Part shown: positions 38,962-47,804 of the stretch, piece after piece
Position numbering within the stretch: the first letter of the stretch is position 1
How the letters are laid out: every line of letters starts with the position of its first letter
From: Kroppenstedtia sanguinis
GTDB lineage: Bacteria; Bacillota; Bacilli; Thermoactinomycetales; DSM-45169
Reading direction: 5' to 3'
DNA: 64,000 nt
Assembly: GCF_050433445.1 (NCBI RefSeq)
Contig: NZ_JBNPXF010000001.1
Coordinates: forward strand, 186,001 to 250,000
The notes under the pieces: generated by a model
Database searches by the model: none
What the model was told of the DNA's origin: nothing
Seen by the model: the letters and a program-made list of their open reading frames with translations, nothing else
Program-made: the position numbers and the translations under genes

Positions 38962-39722
38962 TGAGAAAAGCGCGTGTAGCCTTTGGTGGGGCGATCCATG
39001 AGGCCTTCGATGTAGAGGGTGGAATTCAATTGGATGATGGCCGTTGGGTGGAGGAGCACGAGGTGGTCTGGTTGCCTCCAGTGGAACCGCGTACCGCATT
39101 CGCTCTGGGTTTAAACTATGCGGATCATGCCAAAGAGCTTTCATTTCAAGCACCCAAAGAACCCCTTGTTTTTTTGAAAGGGCCCCACACTTTTGTGGGA
39201 CACCGTGCCCAAACCCGTCGTCCCGCCGATGTGACGTACATGCATTATGAGTGTGAATTGGTTGTCGTCATCGGTCGCACGGCGAGGAACATTCGAGCAG
39301 AAGATGCCTATGATTATGTGGCGGGGTACACAGTGGCCAATGATTATGCGATCCGGGATTATCTGGAGAACTATTACCGGCCCAACCTCAGGGTGAAAAA
39401 CCGCGACGCCGGTACGCCGATCGGTCCCTGGTTGGTCGATGCGGAGGATGTCCCCGATCCGATGAATCTAAATCTACGAACCTATGTAAACGGAAAATTA
39501 ACGCAGGCAGGGACCACGGGAGAGATGATTTTTGGCATTCCCCGCTTGATCCAATACCTGAGTGGTTTGATGACCTTGAGTCCCGGAGACATCCTATTGA
39601 CCGGAACGCCAAAAGGGTCGGTGAATACAGCTGTAGGGGATGAAGTGGTGACTGAAATCGAAGGCATCGGGCGCCTGGTCAATACCATTGTAGGGGATGA
39701 AGCTTTTTCAATACGTGCGTAA
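38958..39722 (+). CDS. hpaG2: HpaG C-terminal-type subunit (OPET decarboxylase)
   Basis: 254 aa FAH-family protein matching the C-terminal half of fused HpaG: FALGLNYADHAKELSFQAP, metal ligands in HYECELVVVIG, and NDYAIRDYLENYYRPNLRVK. It decarboxylates 5-oxopent-3-ene-1,2,5-tricarboxylate and isomerises the product in the homoprotocatechuate pathway. GGAGGGGGGAC precedes the paired ATG codons at 38958/38961. Split genes for HpaG are common in Firmicutes. Confidence 0.92.
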   Translation: MMRKARVAFGGAIHEAFDVEGGIQLDDGRWVEEHEVVWLPPVEPRTAFALGLNYADHAKELSFQAPKEPLVFLKGPHTFVGHRAQTRRPADVTYMHYECELVVVIGRTARNIRAEDAYDYVAGYTVANDYAIRDYLENYYRPNLRVKNRDAGTPIGPWLVDAEDVPDPMNLNLRTYVNGKLTQAGTTGEMIFGIPRLIQYLSGLMTLSPGDILLTGTPKGSVNTAVGDEVVTEIEGIGRLVNTIVGDEAFSIRA

Positions 39723-39743
39723 GAGCCGGGAGGGGAAACAGGG

Positions 39744-40127
39744 ATGCCCCATTTCATTGTGGAGTATACAGATAACCTCCAGGGGGAGGCGGACATTGCC
39801 GGGTTGTTGAAAAAGGTAAACCAGGTGTTGATTTCACACCGGGATCTGTTTCCCATCGGGGGGATTCGTTCCAGAGCGATCGAGCTTCACGATTATCGCA
39901 TCGCGGATGGGGCGGAAGAGGATGCTTTCGTCCATGGGACATTGAAGATCGGCCCGGGTCGTTCACCAGCAGACAAACAGGCGGTGTGCGATGGATTGTT
40001 CGCTGTGATGGAAGAGCATTTCGCGGACCTTTTTCATACCCGATATTTGGCTCTGTCGATGGAATTATCTGAGTTCTCCAATCCCACGTACAAGCGGAAC
40101 AATATTCATACCCGCTTTAAAAAGTAG
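39744..40127 (+). CDS. hpaF: 5-carboxymethyl-2-hydroxymuconate delta-isomerase
   Basis: 127 aa, starting MPHFIVEYTDNL. The Pro after Met is the catalytic base of tautomerase-superfamily isomerases (HpaF/CHMI). The C-terminal SMELSEFSNPTYKRNNIHTR is conserved in the family. It interconverts 5-carboxymethyl-2-hydroxymuconate and its keto form before HpaG decarboxylation. It is the last gene of the operon, 21 bp after hpaG2. Confidence 0.93.
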   Translation: MPHFIVEYTDNLQGEADIAGLLKKVNQVLISHRDLFPIGGIRSRAIELHDYRIADGAEEDAFVHGTLKIGPGRSPADKQAVCDGLFAVMEEHFADLFHTRYLALSMELSEFSNPTYKRNNIHTRFKK

Positions 40128-40175
40128 TCTTTCGCCCAAGAAGGGGTGACAAAGGCGTTTCAATCTCATTGACAT

Positions 40176-40208
40176 CACTGGAGCCCGGTATCCGACCGGG
40201 CTCCAGTG
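40176..40208 (+). terminator. Hairpin after hpa operon
   Basis: CACTGGAGCCCGGT pairs with ACCGGGCTCCAGTG around ATCCG; no T-run follows. The rest of 40209-40479 has no gene; a second imperfect GGTGGG/CCCACC hairpin lies at about 40299-40345. Confidence 0.6.
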
Positions 40209-40479
40209 GCGTGATCCTCATGTCATACAACCGGTGTTTAACAGATCTACTGGGCAGGGGGAGGATGTCTAGAAGTGTTGTGAAAAAATCCTGCACAGGT
40301 GGGGTGGGAGTTTCCTATGGAGGGACCTCCCCTTCCCACCATCCCAGATCGATGTAAATTATAACGCTTCTAGGTGGATGGAAGAGTAAATGTAAGTGAT
40401 TGCCCTTTCCAACCGATCCCCATTTGTTGAAATGAGAGATTTCGCCCCTGATTGCGAGGGATATGGGGAAGTCTCTTTT

Positions 40480-40689
40480 TTATTTGACGGTGGAGATGGC
40501 ATGCTTATAGATCATACTCTGTTTTCCGGAGAGTGTGTGGATTAAAACGACATATTTATCGAATGATTGGACAGTTCCTTTGATATGAATCCCATTCACA
40601 GTGATGACGGTGCATTCCACCTGAGACTCCTGGAAGCGTTGTAACTGACGGTCTTGACTGAACTCCGGGGCGACTTGCTGATTATTCAT
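40480..40689 (-). CDS. hfq: RNA chaperone Hfq
   Basis: 69 aa Sm-fold protein. Sm1 is seen in ECTVITVNGIHIKGTVQSFD and Sm2 in MIYKHAISTV. It forms hexamers that bind sRNAs and A/U-rich mRNA. Slightly diverged from canonical Firmicute Hfq in the first motif (NGIHIKG for NGFQLRG), so it may be an additional copy; miaA, the usual neighbour, is not here. GGGATAATC precedes the ATG on the minus strand (GAGAGGG a few bases further). Confidence 0.9.
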   Translation of the reverse strand: MNNQQVAPEFSQDRQLQRFQESQVECTVITVNGIHIKGTVQSFDKYVVLIHTLSGKQSMIYKHAISTVK

Positions 40690-40811
40690 CGATTATCCCT
40701 CTCTCTTTTTCATAGGATCATCCTTATCATACTACAAAAAGACTTCCTGATGTTGGATATTCCGGAGAGCGAAAAAGGGACTTCATCACTGATTGGAAGG
40801 TTCTTCTCAAG

Positions 40812-40972
40812 CTAGTGTCCCCTTAGAGAACATTGTGTGGAAAATCACAGAAAGGTAAGGATGGTGGGGATTTGATTCGCCTTTGCGCTCTTTGCAAGAG
40901 ATCGGAGCCGCCCCACCATCCTGTCTCCGCCTTGCTGAAAAACAAGATCAAAGTTGCCTGAAGGAGCACTAG
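40812..40972. mobile_element. Type B MITE, copy 2
   Basis: 161 bp from CTAGTGTCCCCTTAG to CTGAAGGAGCACTAG (inverted termini). It shares its left half and right end with copy 1 at 15382 but lacks the internal CCCATAGGGCACAAG segment, an internal deletion of about 50 bp. Confidence 0.78.
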
Positions 40973-41041
40973 TTTTCGTGTTACGTGCGTACTTGGCAAA
41001 TGAAGTGCATTTGTGGCCACATGGTAGGTTTCTGTTTGAGC

Positions 41042-41334
41042 TAGGGCTGTTGATTAACCAGAAAATGGGTGGCGGAAGGGAGTCGTGTGCTGCCAAAGCG
41101 ACCTTTGCACCACAGGCACTACAATCTCGATAGCAAGGTTGCCATCCTACCCAGCGGAGAATCTGGAAAGAGGGCGTTTAGGGGCAACATCTTCCCTGTG
41201 TTGCTTCCGTAAGGATTTGCCCCTGCCCGATGGTCAGATTTGGAGCGGCCAGTCATTACTTCCTTGCTGGATGACAACGGTCGCGTGGGTGAACACGATC
41301 TCCCCACCCAAAATATGGCGAATCAACACGCCTG
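41042..41334. mobile_element. Type A MITE, copy A2
   Basis: 293 bp from TAGGGCTGTTGATTA to GAATCAACACGCCTG. GTTTGAGCT at 41034-41042 and again at 41335-41343 is a perfect direct duplication. It lacks the CCCATAGGGCACAAG core. It lies 70 bp from the type B element, in the opposite orientation to copy A1. Confidence 0.85.
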
Positions 41335-41343
41335 GTTTGAGCT

Positions 41344-41559
41344 ATGTGATCTGATGTCATTCGAAACACCACTCCAAATGATTGGCCGCATTTTGATGGT
41401 TTCTAGTAGCGCCTCGGTTACTTTCTATTTATTCTCTTTTACCGGGTATGTCCTCTGCACTCGACTAGCCAAGCGAATGGATTATTTTGGGTTTATGGTG
41501 TACGATGGGGTTTAGCTTATATCTGACACAAACCCAATCGATCAAAGGAGGAAACAGCC
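41344..41559. other. Region upstream of gabD
   Basis: A plus-strand frame (about 41357-41515) reads MSFETPLQMIGRILMV and ends MDYFGFMVYDGV; it has no recognisable family and no ribosome binding site. It may be a gene remnant or chance. AAAGGAGG at 41544-41551 serves gabD. A/T content is higher than in the hpa genes. Confidence 0.3.
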
Positions 41560-42951
41560 ATGTCCAATCAATTTAGCGTAACAAACCCAGCCACGGGAGA
41601 AGTGATCAAGAAAGTCAAAATAGATGCTGAAGAGGAGATCAAGCAGAAACTAGAAATGGGGCACAAGGCTTTTAAAGAATGGGCAAAAGTGAATGCTCAT
41701 GAACGCTCCCGATTGTTACAAAAATGGTCCGACAAAGTCAAAGAAAACAAACAAGAGATTGCAGAAATCATGACAAAGGAAAATGGAAAACCCCTGCATG
41801 AATCATTAGGCGAGGTGAACTATGCCACCAGCTATATTGACTGGTATGCCGAAGAAGCCAAACGGATCTACGGTCGCACCATTCCGGCGAATACGGAATC
41901 AAAGCGGATTATTGTCAGTCGTCAACCCGTTGGATTAGTAGCAGCCATTACTCCCTGGAACTTCCCGGCAGCCATGATGACCAGAAAAGCAGCGCCGGCG
42001 CTTGCTGCAGGCTGTACCTTTATTGTCAAACCGGCAGCGGAAACTCCGCTGACCGCGATCCGAATCATTGAACTGGCTCATAAAGCGGGAATACCTGAAG
42101 AGACTGTTCAATATGTGAATACTCACGGAAGTATCGCGGGTGATCTTTTCACCCAAAGTGAATACGTCCGCAAGATCACATTTACCGGCTCGACTCCTGT
42201 GGGTAAAACATTGATCCAGAAAAGTGCGGACTCGATTCAACATGTGACGATGGAATTAGGGGGGCATGCCCCACTGATCGTTGCCGAAGATGCCGATCTG
42301 GACTTTGCAGTCCAACAAACGATAGCAACGAAATTTAGAAATGCTGGACAAACCTGCGTCTGTGCCAACCGCCTGATTATCCATGAACATGTCGCAGAAG
42401 AATTTGCTAAAAAATTAGCGGAAGAAGTGGAGAAACTGAAAGTGGGAAATGGGATGGACGAAGGTACGGATATTGGCCCGATTATCAATAAAAAAGGTTA
42501 CGATAAGATTGTGGATCAGGTAAAAGATGCAGTAGAAAAAGGTGCCGAGGTTTTAGTCGGTGATCAATATCATGCAGATGACAACAAAGGCTTTTACTTC
42601 GTCTATCCCACCGTATTAAAAAATGTCGATGATCGCATGAAGATCATGCATGAAGAAACCTTTGGCCCCGTCGCTCCCATGACCACCTTTAGAGAGCTAG
42701 AGGAAGCGGTGGAAATTGCTAACAGCACACCATATGGTCTGGCAGCCTATTTCTTTACCAATGATTACCGAACTGGAACCTACTTGCATGATCACCTGGA
42801 CTTCGGAATTATTGGCTGGAATGATGGCGGCCCCTCCGCTGCTCATGCACCCTTTGGGGGGATGAAAGAAAGTGGACTGGGTCGTGAAGGTGGAATCGAA
42901 GGAATCGAGCCGTATTTGGAAACGAAGTATTTATCGATTGGAAATATATAG
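41560..42951 (+). CDS. gabD: NAD(P)-dependent succinate-semialdehyde dehydrogenase
   Basis: 463 aa ALDH of the SSADH group (TNPATGEVIKKVKI; PWNFPAAMMTRKAAPALAAG; Glu in MELGGHAP; Cys in GQTCVCANR, about residue 266; FGGMKESGLGREGG). It oxidises succinate semialdehyde to succinate. The hpa aldolase upstream makes exactly this compound, so it can complete the route to the TCA cycle. Codon use is more A/T-rich than in the hpa operon, suggesting separate acquisition. A type A MITE target duplication includes its stop codon. Confidence 0.92.
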   Translation: MSNQFSVTNPATGEVIKKVKIDAEEEIKQKLEMGHKAFKEWAKVNAHERSRLLQKWSDKVKENKQEIAEIMTKENGKPLHESLGEVNYATSYIDWYAEEAKRIYGRTIPANTESKRIIVSRQPVGLVAAITPWNFPAAMMTRKAAPALAAGCTFIVKPAAETPLTAIRIIELAHKAGIPEETVQYVNTHGSIAGDLFTQSEYVRKITFTGSTPVGKTLIQKSADSIQHVTMELGGHAPLIVAEDADLDFAVQQTIATKFRNAGQTCVCANRLIIHEHVAEEFAKKLAEEVEKLKVGNGMDEGTDIGPIINKKGYDKIVDQVKDAVEKGAEVLVGDQYHADDNKGFYFVYPTVLKNVDDRMKIMHEETFGPVAPMTTFRELEEAVEIANSTPYGLAAYFFTNDYRTGTYLHDHLDFGIIGWNDGGPSAAHAPFGGMKESGLGREGGIEGIEPYLETKYLSIGNI

Positions 42952-42956
42952 TGATG

Positions 42957-43270
42957 CAGGGCTGTTGATTAACCAAAAAATGAGCGGTGGAAGGGAGTCG
43001 TGTGCTGCCATAGCGAGACCTAGGTGCGGAAGCGACCCTGGCGAGACTTGTGCCCTATGGGTGCAAAGCGACCTTTGCCATCCTACCCAGCGGAGAATCT
43101 GGAGAGAGGGCGTTTAGGGGCAACATCTTCCCTGTGTTGCTTCCGTAAGGCTTTGCCCCTGCCCGATCGGAAGATTTGGAGCGGCCAGTTTTCACTTCCT
43201 TGCCGGATGGCAACCGGAGCGTGGTAGAACACGATCTCCCTACCCAAAATATGGCTAATCAACACGTCTG
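42957..43270. mobile_element. Type A MITE, copy A3
   Basis: 314 bp from CAGGGCTGTTGATTAACC to GGCTAATCAACACGTCTG. Perfect 9-bp duplication ATAGTGATG at 42948-42956 and 43271-43279; the duplication contains the gabD stop codon. Internal core CCCATAGGGCACAAG present on the minus strand near 43040-43061. Confidence 0.9.
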
Positions 43271-43396
43271 ATAGTGATGGGAATTTCGTAAACGTAGCTA
43301 CCTATTTGTCAATCAAGCAGGAACGGTACCCAGCAAAACAGCTTCATCCATGTGGCGACAGAGGGTAGGAGAAACCAGGCGTGTAAACTCCAGTAG

Positions 43397-43449
43397 AAAC
43401 CCAAAAGAAAGAAACCGTCCAGTGTGGGCGGTTTCTTTCTTTTGGGTTT
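43397..43449. terminator. Long hairpin terminator
   Basis: AAACCCAAAAGAAAGAAACCG pairs with a GTTTCTTTCTTTTGGG arm ending at 43449. It serves the minus-strand synthase gene and possibly gabD from the other side. Confidence 0.8.
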
Positions 43450-44254
43450 ACTCCCCCGTGGCTTTATTCACCAATTGAGTCACTTCGGTCCGGGTCAGTT
43501 TTTCGGCCCCTTCTTTCAGAGCTTGCAGGGTTCCATGGGCGAGCACCAGCGGGATCTTGCAAAAGTCGAGTACCACCGGGGATTGAATGCTGTCTGTGTA
43601 GATATCCGCCTGCTCCAGGTGATGACGGGCGTAGGCAAACATTTCATCAAATCCCCAGCCGTCAGGAAAGAAATCGACACCCCGGGAGAGATCCTCCTCC
43701 CGATTGCGGAGAATGTTGACCGCTTGCAATCCCCGGCCATAGGCGACAGCCAGTTGTTGATCGGCATGGGTGCCGTCGTACCACTTCCAGAGATCGTTGA
43801 GCAGGACCCCGACCAGACCTGCAACGTAATAGGTGTATTGATCCAATTCCTCTTTGGTATGGACGATCCATTTTTTGTTAACCCATTCAGCCATTCCGTC
43901 AGCCATCGTTGCAGTGGAGTGAAGGATGTTTTCCTGAATGGAGGAGGGGATCAATTTTACCCAATCCGACATGCGCAGAGTGACTTCCGGAAGGAAATTT
44001 TTATAGGGGTGAAGCACTGTGGCCAGTTCCTGATCATTGAAGGGCTTTTGCAGAATCTTGCCGATGGATCTTAAAAGGCTCACCTTGGGTTCTGAAGGGA
44101 GTCGGGGGTGATCCTCAATTTCGTCGATAGCTCGCATACAGAGATAGGAAGCGGCCACAGCCTCTTTCAAGTCCGCGGGCAGGCGACTGATGGGGATGAA
44201 GAAGGTTCGACTCGTCTCGCGTAGCACTTCGATTGCATCTTTATGTAAGTCCAC
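43448..44254 (-). CDS. Squalene/phytoene synthase family protein
   Basis: 268 aa trans-isoprenyl diphosphate synthase (head-to-head). First Asp-rich motif is DEIED in SYLCMRAIDEIEDHPRLP; the second region reads NILRNREEDLSRG, where NxxRDxxxD is usual. SRTFFIPISRLP at the N-terminus is typical. GTG 44254 is chosen because GGAGGTG is nine bases upstream; the earlier GTG 44266 overlaps that site. It stands alone, without desaturase, hpn or crt partners, so the product (squalene, dehydrosqualene or phytoene) cannot be predicted. Confidence 0.85.
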   Translation of the reverse strand: MDLHKDAIEVLRETSRTFFIPISRLPADLKEAVAASYLCMRAIDEIEDHPRLPSEPKVSLLRSIGKILQKPFNDQELATVLHPYKNFLPEVTLRMSDWVKLIPSSIQENILHSTATMADGMAEWVNKKWIVHTKEELDQYTYYVAGLVGVLLNDLWKWYDGTHADQQLAVAYGRGLQAVNILRNREEDLSRGVDFFPDGWGFDEMFAYARHHLEQADIYTDSIQSPVVLDFCKIPLVLAHGTLQALKEGAEKLTRTEVTQLVNKATGE

Positions 44255-44266
44255 GATCGGGGACAC

Positions 44267-44799
44267 CTCCGTTTTTATTTATTATTCAGGACCTCAGTCT
44301 CCATTATTCTACACAAAACGTATTACGGAAGGGTCACACAGGGATGACAAAATTCCCATAAATCCCAAATGGATTGACATGGAAAGTGTGTTGCGGGGCA
44401 TGGACAACGCTGACTTTTGGCTGGGGTACGGATATCAAACAGAGGGGATGGGATGCCAGGCAAAGACAGCCTCCTTTCTACTTGGGGGAGCGTTCCTGTA
44501 CAAAACTCCTTTGCTCTTGCCCTATAGGGGTTCATCTCTTCACTTTACCATTTCTTTCGGGATTCATCATCCTTTGCGAGTGGGGGACTTTCTTAACTGA
44601 GAGGGGAGACCTGCACCGGTCCTCCAGCAACGTACGTACAATTGGGAATCTATTATCGGGTCCGCTTTGAAAAACACAGATCCTGAGATGTCCTCCACAG
44701 AATAAAACTTGTTTCGTATATCTATTTCTGTTTACAACCCTTATAATTATTTCCAGTCAGTCAGAGGACTTTTGAGAATATCGGATCTTACGTAGGGGT
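44267..44799. other. Intergenic, no gene seen
   Basis: About 530 bp with no recognisable reading frame. The last 100 bp become A/T-rich (GTTTACAACCCTTATAATTA at 44730-44749) and probably contain the promoter of the lipoprotein gene; TATAAT at 44742 has no clear -35. Confidence 0.4.
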
Positions 44800-44805
44800 G
44801 TGGAT

Positions 44806-45525
44806 ATGATGAAAAATGGGTTGCTTCCCGTCTGTCTGGCCTTCCTTCTCCTGCTCACTGCATGTACTTCAGCGGAGGAGCCAGTGGCGGATTCAACCAA
44901 GGATTCAACAGAGAAAAGTGCGTCTGCGGACAAGAAAGGGAAAGGGAAAGAGGAAGAGAAGGAGGAGAAAAGTTCCTCCGGCTATGTCCCCCCGGAACCT
45001 TATGTTCCCCCGGAACCTTACGTTCCCCCGGAACCTTATGTCCCTCCGGATCCCTATATTCCTCCCGATCCTTATATTCCTCCGGATCCGTACATTCCGC
45101 CGGAACCCTATGTTCCTCCGGACTTTTCCTCCTCGGATGTGTCTGTCTTCAAATCGAAGGGGGAAAAGGGGGCGAAAAAAGTGGTCATCCATGTTCCCGG
45201 TCATATCTTGTTTGACACGGAACAGAGTACCATTCGCTCCAAAGCCCGTCCTGAGCTGGACAAATTGGGGAAAAGTCTAAAAGGATATCAGGGAACGGTT
45301 CGAATCTACGGCTATACTGATGACCGAGGAACTGCTGAATATAATCAAAAGCTGTCCGAGGAACGGGCTGAAGCGGTGAAAGCCTACCTGGTGAAAGAGT
45401 GCGGGATTGCCAGCAATCATCTGAAGACGAAGGGCTTTGGCAAGAAACATCCGATAGTCCCCAATAACAGCGATAGCAACCGGCAGAAAAATCGGCGAGT
45501 GGAAATCATCGTAGACAGTAAGTAG
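44806..45525 (+). CDS. OmpA-domain lipoprotein with proline-rich repeat spacer
   Basis: About 239 aa. Lipoprotein signal with lipobox LLTAC (Cys about residue 20), an acidic/lysine-rich linker, eight copies of the hexapeptide Y(V/I)PP(E/D)P (44983-45126), then an OmpA-like peptidoglycan-binding domain (HILFDTEQSTIRSKARPEL, GYTDDRGTAEYNQKLSEERA, NRRVEI). The Pro-rich arm likely spans from the membrane into the thick wall, letting the OmpA domain hold peptidoglycan. Start at ATG 44806 or 44809; a GTG at 44800 is less likely. OmpA-type lipoproteins are unusual in Gram-positive cells. Own terminator downstream. Confidence 0.88.
   Translation: MMKNGLLPVCLAFLLLLTACTSAEEPVADSTKDSTEKSASADKKGKGKEEEKEEKSSSGYVPPEPYVPPEPYVPPEPYVPPDPYIPPDPYIPPDPYIPPEPYVPPDFSSSDVSVFKSKGEKGAKKVVIHVPGHILFDTEQSTIRSKARPELDKLGKSLKGYQGTVRIYGYTDDRGTAEYNQKLSEERAEAVKAYLVKECGIASNHLKTKGFGKKHPIVPNNSDSNRQKNRRVEIIVDSK
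44983..45126 (+). repeat. Eight 18-bp coding repeats
   Basis: Tandem 18-bp units encoding Y(V/I)PP(E/D)(P/F), with drift mainly at third positions. The number of units could change by slippage, altering the length of the lipoprotein's arm. Confidence 0.9.
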
Positions 45526-45554
45526 TGATCCCTTCCAGAGAGTCTGGATACGAG

Positions 45555-45588
45555 AAAGTCCGATTCTCCAGTGGGAGTCGGGCTTTTT
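45555..45588 (+). terminator. Terminator of the OmpA-lipoprotein gene
   Basis: AAGTCCGATTCTCC pairs imperfectly with GGGAGTCGGGCTT, followed by a T-run. Confidence 0.75.
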
Positions 45589-45694
45589 TCATTACGATGT
45601 GGGCGATGGACTCTTTTCTTGAGTCATGGAGGGCCCCCTTCCCCAGTATATTTGACAGAGAGAAGTCATCCTCGGGAGGAAGGGGGAGGAACTT

Positions 45695-46615
45695 GTGGCC
45701 ATCAGACCACCAATTTTGCAACCAGGGGATACCATTGGGATCGTGACCTTGGGAAGTCCGCTGGATGCCAGTGTTATTGATGCACGGGTCCAGACTTTGG
45801 AGGAAATGGGGTTGCAGGTGGTGCTGGGAGAACACGTCTACGCCCAAAATGGATTCTTGGCGGGAACAGATGAAGAACGGGCCTCCGATTTGATGAACAT
45901 GTTCAGAAATGACCAAGTGAAAATGATCTTACCTTCCAGGGGAGGTGTGGGTGTCGCTGGCATCTTCCCACACTTGGATTACGATACGATCCGGCGCCAT
46001 CCCAAAATTGTCACGGGCTACAGTGATATCACGGGATTGTTGAATGTCCTGTATCAATATGCTGATCTGATCACCTTCCAGAGTCTCCTGCTCATCGATT
46101 TTCAGCAGGCGACACCGGCCTTTAACTTCGACCAGTTTTTTGCGGCGGTGTCCACCTTCATCTCTCCCCGCTCCATCCAAAACCCACCGGGGGTCCCTCT
46201 CGTGAGCCGGGTTCCGGGAAATGTGACCGGACCCTTGGTTGGGGGGAACATGCTCTCTTTTATCGATACCCTGGGAACCCCTTATGAAATTGATACACGG
46301 GATAAGATTTTGCTCCTGGAAGAGACCCATGAGCCGACCAATAAGGTGTATCGATATCTGAATCACCTGAAGCTGGCCGGTAAGTTCGATGATTGCATCG
46401 GTGTGATCATGGGAGAATGTACAGGATGTCAGGCGGCTTATGGAATCTCCTATGAGGATCTGATCAACGAATTCCTGGTTCCCCTCGGCAAGCCTCTCCT
46501 CACCCATCTTACCACCGCACACGGAACATACAAAGTCGCCCTCCCCATCGGCGCAAGAGTGAACCTGAACACCACCAACAACACCTTGACCGTGCTGGAG
46601 CCGACGGTCAGTTGA
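45695..46615 (+). CDS. S66-family LD-carboxypeptidase / MccF-like peptidase
   Basis: 306 aa. The serine nucleophile is in VTGYSDITGLL (GYSD), and the Glu and His of the S66 triad are in LLEETHEP and TAHGTYK. An N-terminal QPGDTIGIVTLGSP and SRGGVG follow the family. LdcA members trim tetrapeptides of recycled peptidoglycan in the cytosol; MccF members hydrolyse microcin C7 analogues. No signal peptide. GTG start 45695 after GGAAGGGGGAGG. The catalytic class is clear, the substrate is not. Confidence 0.9.
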   Translation: MAIRPPILQPGDTIGIVTLGSPLDASVIDARVQTLEEMGLQVVLGEHVYAQNGFLAGTDEERASDLMNMFRNDQVKMILPSRGGVGVAGIFPHLDYDTIRRHPKIVTGYSDITGLLNVLYQYADLITFQSLLLIDFQQATPAFNFDQFFAAVSTFISPRSIQNPPGVPLVSRVPGNVTGPLVGGNMLSFIDTLGTPYEIDTRDKILLLEETHEPTNKVYRYLNHLKLAGKFDDCIGVIMGECTGCQAAYGISYEDLINEFLVPLGKPLLTHLTTAHGTYKVALPIGARVNLNTTNNTLTVLEPTVS

Positions 46616-46687
46616 TTGTAGGGGAAAATGAGTGATCTCTCTCATCCAACCATTCAACCGGACGTGGGAATTAGAAAAAATCAGAGC

Positions 46688-46850
46688 TGTTAGGTTCGGT
46701 AGGGAGTCGTGTGCTACCCAAACGACCTGTACTACAGGTACTAGAATTTTGATATTTAAAGCCCTAAGGTGGAAGACATCTAACCCAGTGGAGAAATCCG
46801 ACAAGAATCCATATTTAGGGCTGGGACGATCGAGATGGGGTTCCACAATC
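46688..46850. mobile_element. Degenerate type A MITE
   Basis: CAGAGCTGTTAGGTTCGG, GGGAGTCGTGTGCT, ACTACAGGTACTAG and CCCAGTGGAGAAATC align in order with the left half of copies A2-A4. Many substitutions and no clear right end, so an old copy. 46851-47040 shows no gene. Confidence 0.55.
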
Positions 46851-47073
46851 CCATTCCGTTGTTCTGACGAGCCCAAGTCACTCCATGTGAAACCTCAACC
46901 CTCCTCCGATATTTTCAAACCTGCTTTCGGCAACACCCGCCCCCCTTCCTTCTCACATTCTATTTACGCACAAACCCAAATATAAAATAAATATGTAATC
47001 CTGTGAAATAATCATTCCCATTTATCACAATTTGTTATATATTCAAGGAAAGGATGTATAAGGAGGGGTATCC

Positions 47074-47310
47074 TTGGGCCAACTGAGTTTTCCCGAGGTG
47101 GGCGAAATCATTGGAAAAATCAGGAGAGAGAGGGGTCTCAGACTGGAGGATTTAGCCGATGAAAACATCTCTCCGGCCACCATCAGCAATCTGGAGAGAG
47201 GGGCATCCCACGTTCGGCAAGAAAAGATGTCTTATTTACTGAAGAAATTGGACATCCCTTTGGAGCGATTGCCGGAGATGTTGCTCACCGAAAATGTGTA
47301 TCCGGGCTGA
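47074..47310 (+). CDS. Truncated paralog of the RNPP regulator (HTH only)
   Basis: 78 aa from TTG 47074 with AAGGAGGGG upstream. Nearly identical in the HTH to the 443-aa regulator at 7028-8359 (GLRLEDLADENISPATISN, LERGASHVRQEK), then stops after LTENVYPG where the TPR array should begin. It may be a relic, or a small DNA-binding protein that competes for the same operators. The stop lies within a short sequence repeated at 49648. Confidence 0.72.
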   Translation: MGQLSFPEVGEIIGKIRRERGLRLEDLADENISPATISNLERGASHVRQEKMSYLLKKLDIPLERLPEMLLTENVYPG

Positions 47311-47350
47311 CTTGTAAAAGGACCTCTGCTGCCTCCGACTTTGACATAGA
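47297..47350 (+). repeat. Direct repeat, left copy (partner at 49648-49698)
   Basis: GTGTATCCGGGCTGACTTGT, then GGACCTCTGCTG and TTGACA, recur with few changes at 49648-49698. The two copies flank the MITE A4, the prepilin-leader toxin and its immunity gene. Confidence 0.8.
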
Positions 47351-47380
47351 AGTATTATTGCCATTTGCGATATAATTTGT

Positions 47381-47695
47381 CAGGGCTGTTGATTAGCCAG
47401 AAAATAGGTGGCGTAAGGGGGTCGTGTGCTGCCATAGCGAGACCTAGGAGCGGAAGCGACCCTGGCGAGACTTGTGCCCTATGGGTGCAAAGCGACCTTT
47501 GCCATCCTGCCCAGCGGAGAAGTCTTACGAGAGGGCGTTTAGGGGCAACATCTTCTCTGTTTTGCTTCCGTAAGGCTTTGCCCCTGCCCGATCGGAAGAT
47601 TTGGAGCGGCCAGTCTCTACTTCCTTGTGGGATGGCAATTGGAGCGTGGTAGAACACGATCTCCCTACCTAAAATATGGATAATCAACACGCCTG
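47381..47695. mobile_element. Type A MITE, copy A4
   Basis: 315 bp from CAGGGCTGTTGATTAGCC to GATAATCAACACGCCTG. Flanks ATAATTTGT and ATATTTGT are an imperfect duplication (one base gained or lost). Contains the CCCATAGGGCACAAG core on the minus strand. It lies 70 bp after the truncated regulator. Confidence 0.88.
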
Positions 47696-47804
47696 ATATT
47701 TGTATATAGCACGCTGATTTAGGCTTTTTATAGTATTGCGTAATACTATAGGATGTATATCATGGGGTTGCCGATTATCTCGTGAAAAAGGAGATGGGTA
47801 ATCC

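Noticed and set aside
45929..46876. 315-codon minus-strand frame over the S66 peptidase
   Set aside because: Antisense shadow; the plus-strand gene has the catalytic motifs.
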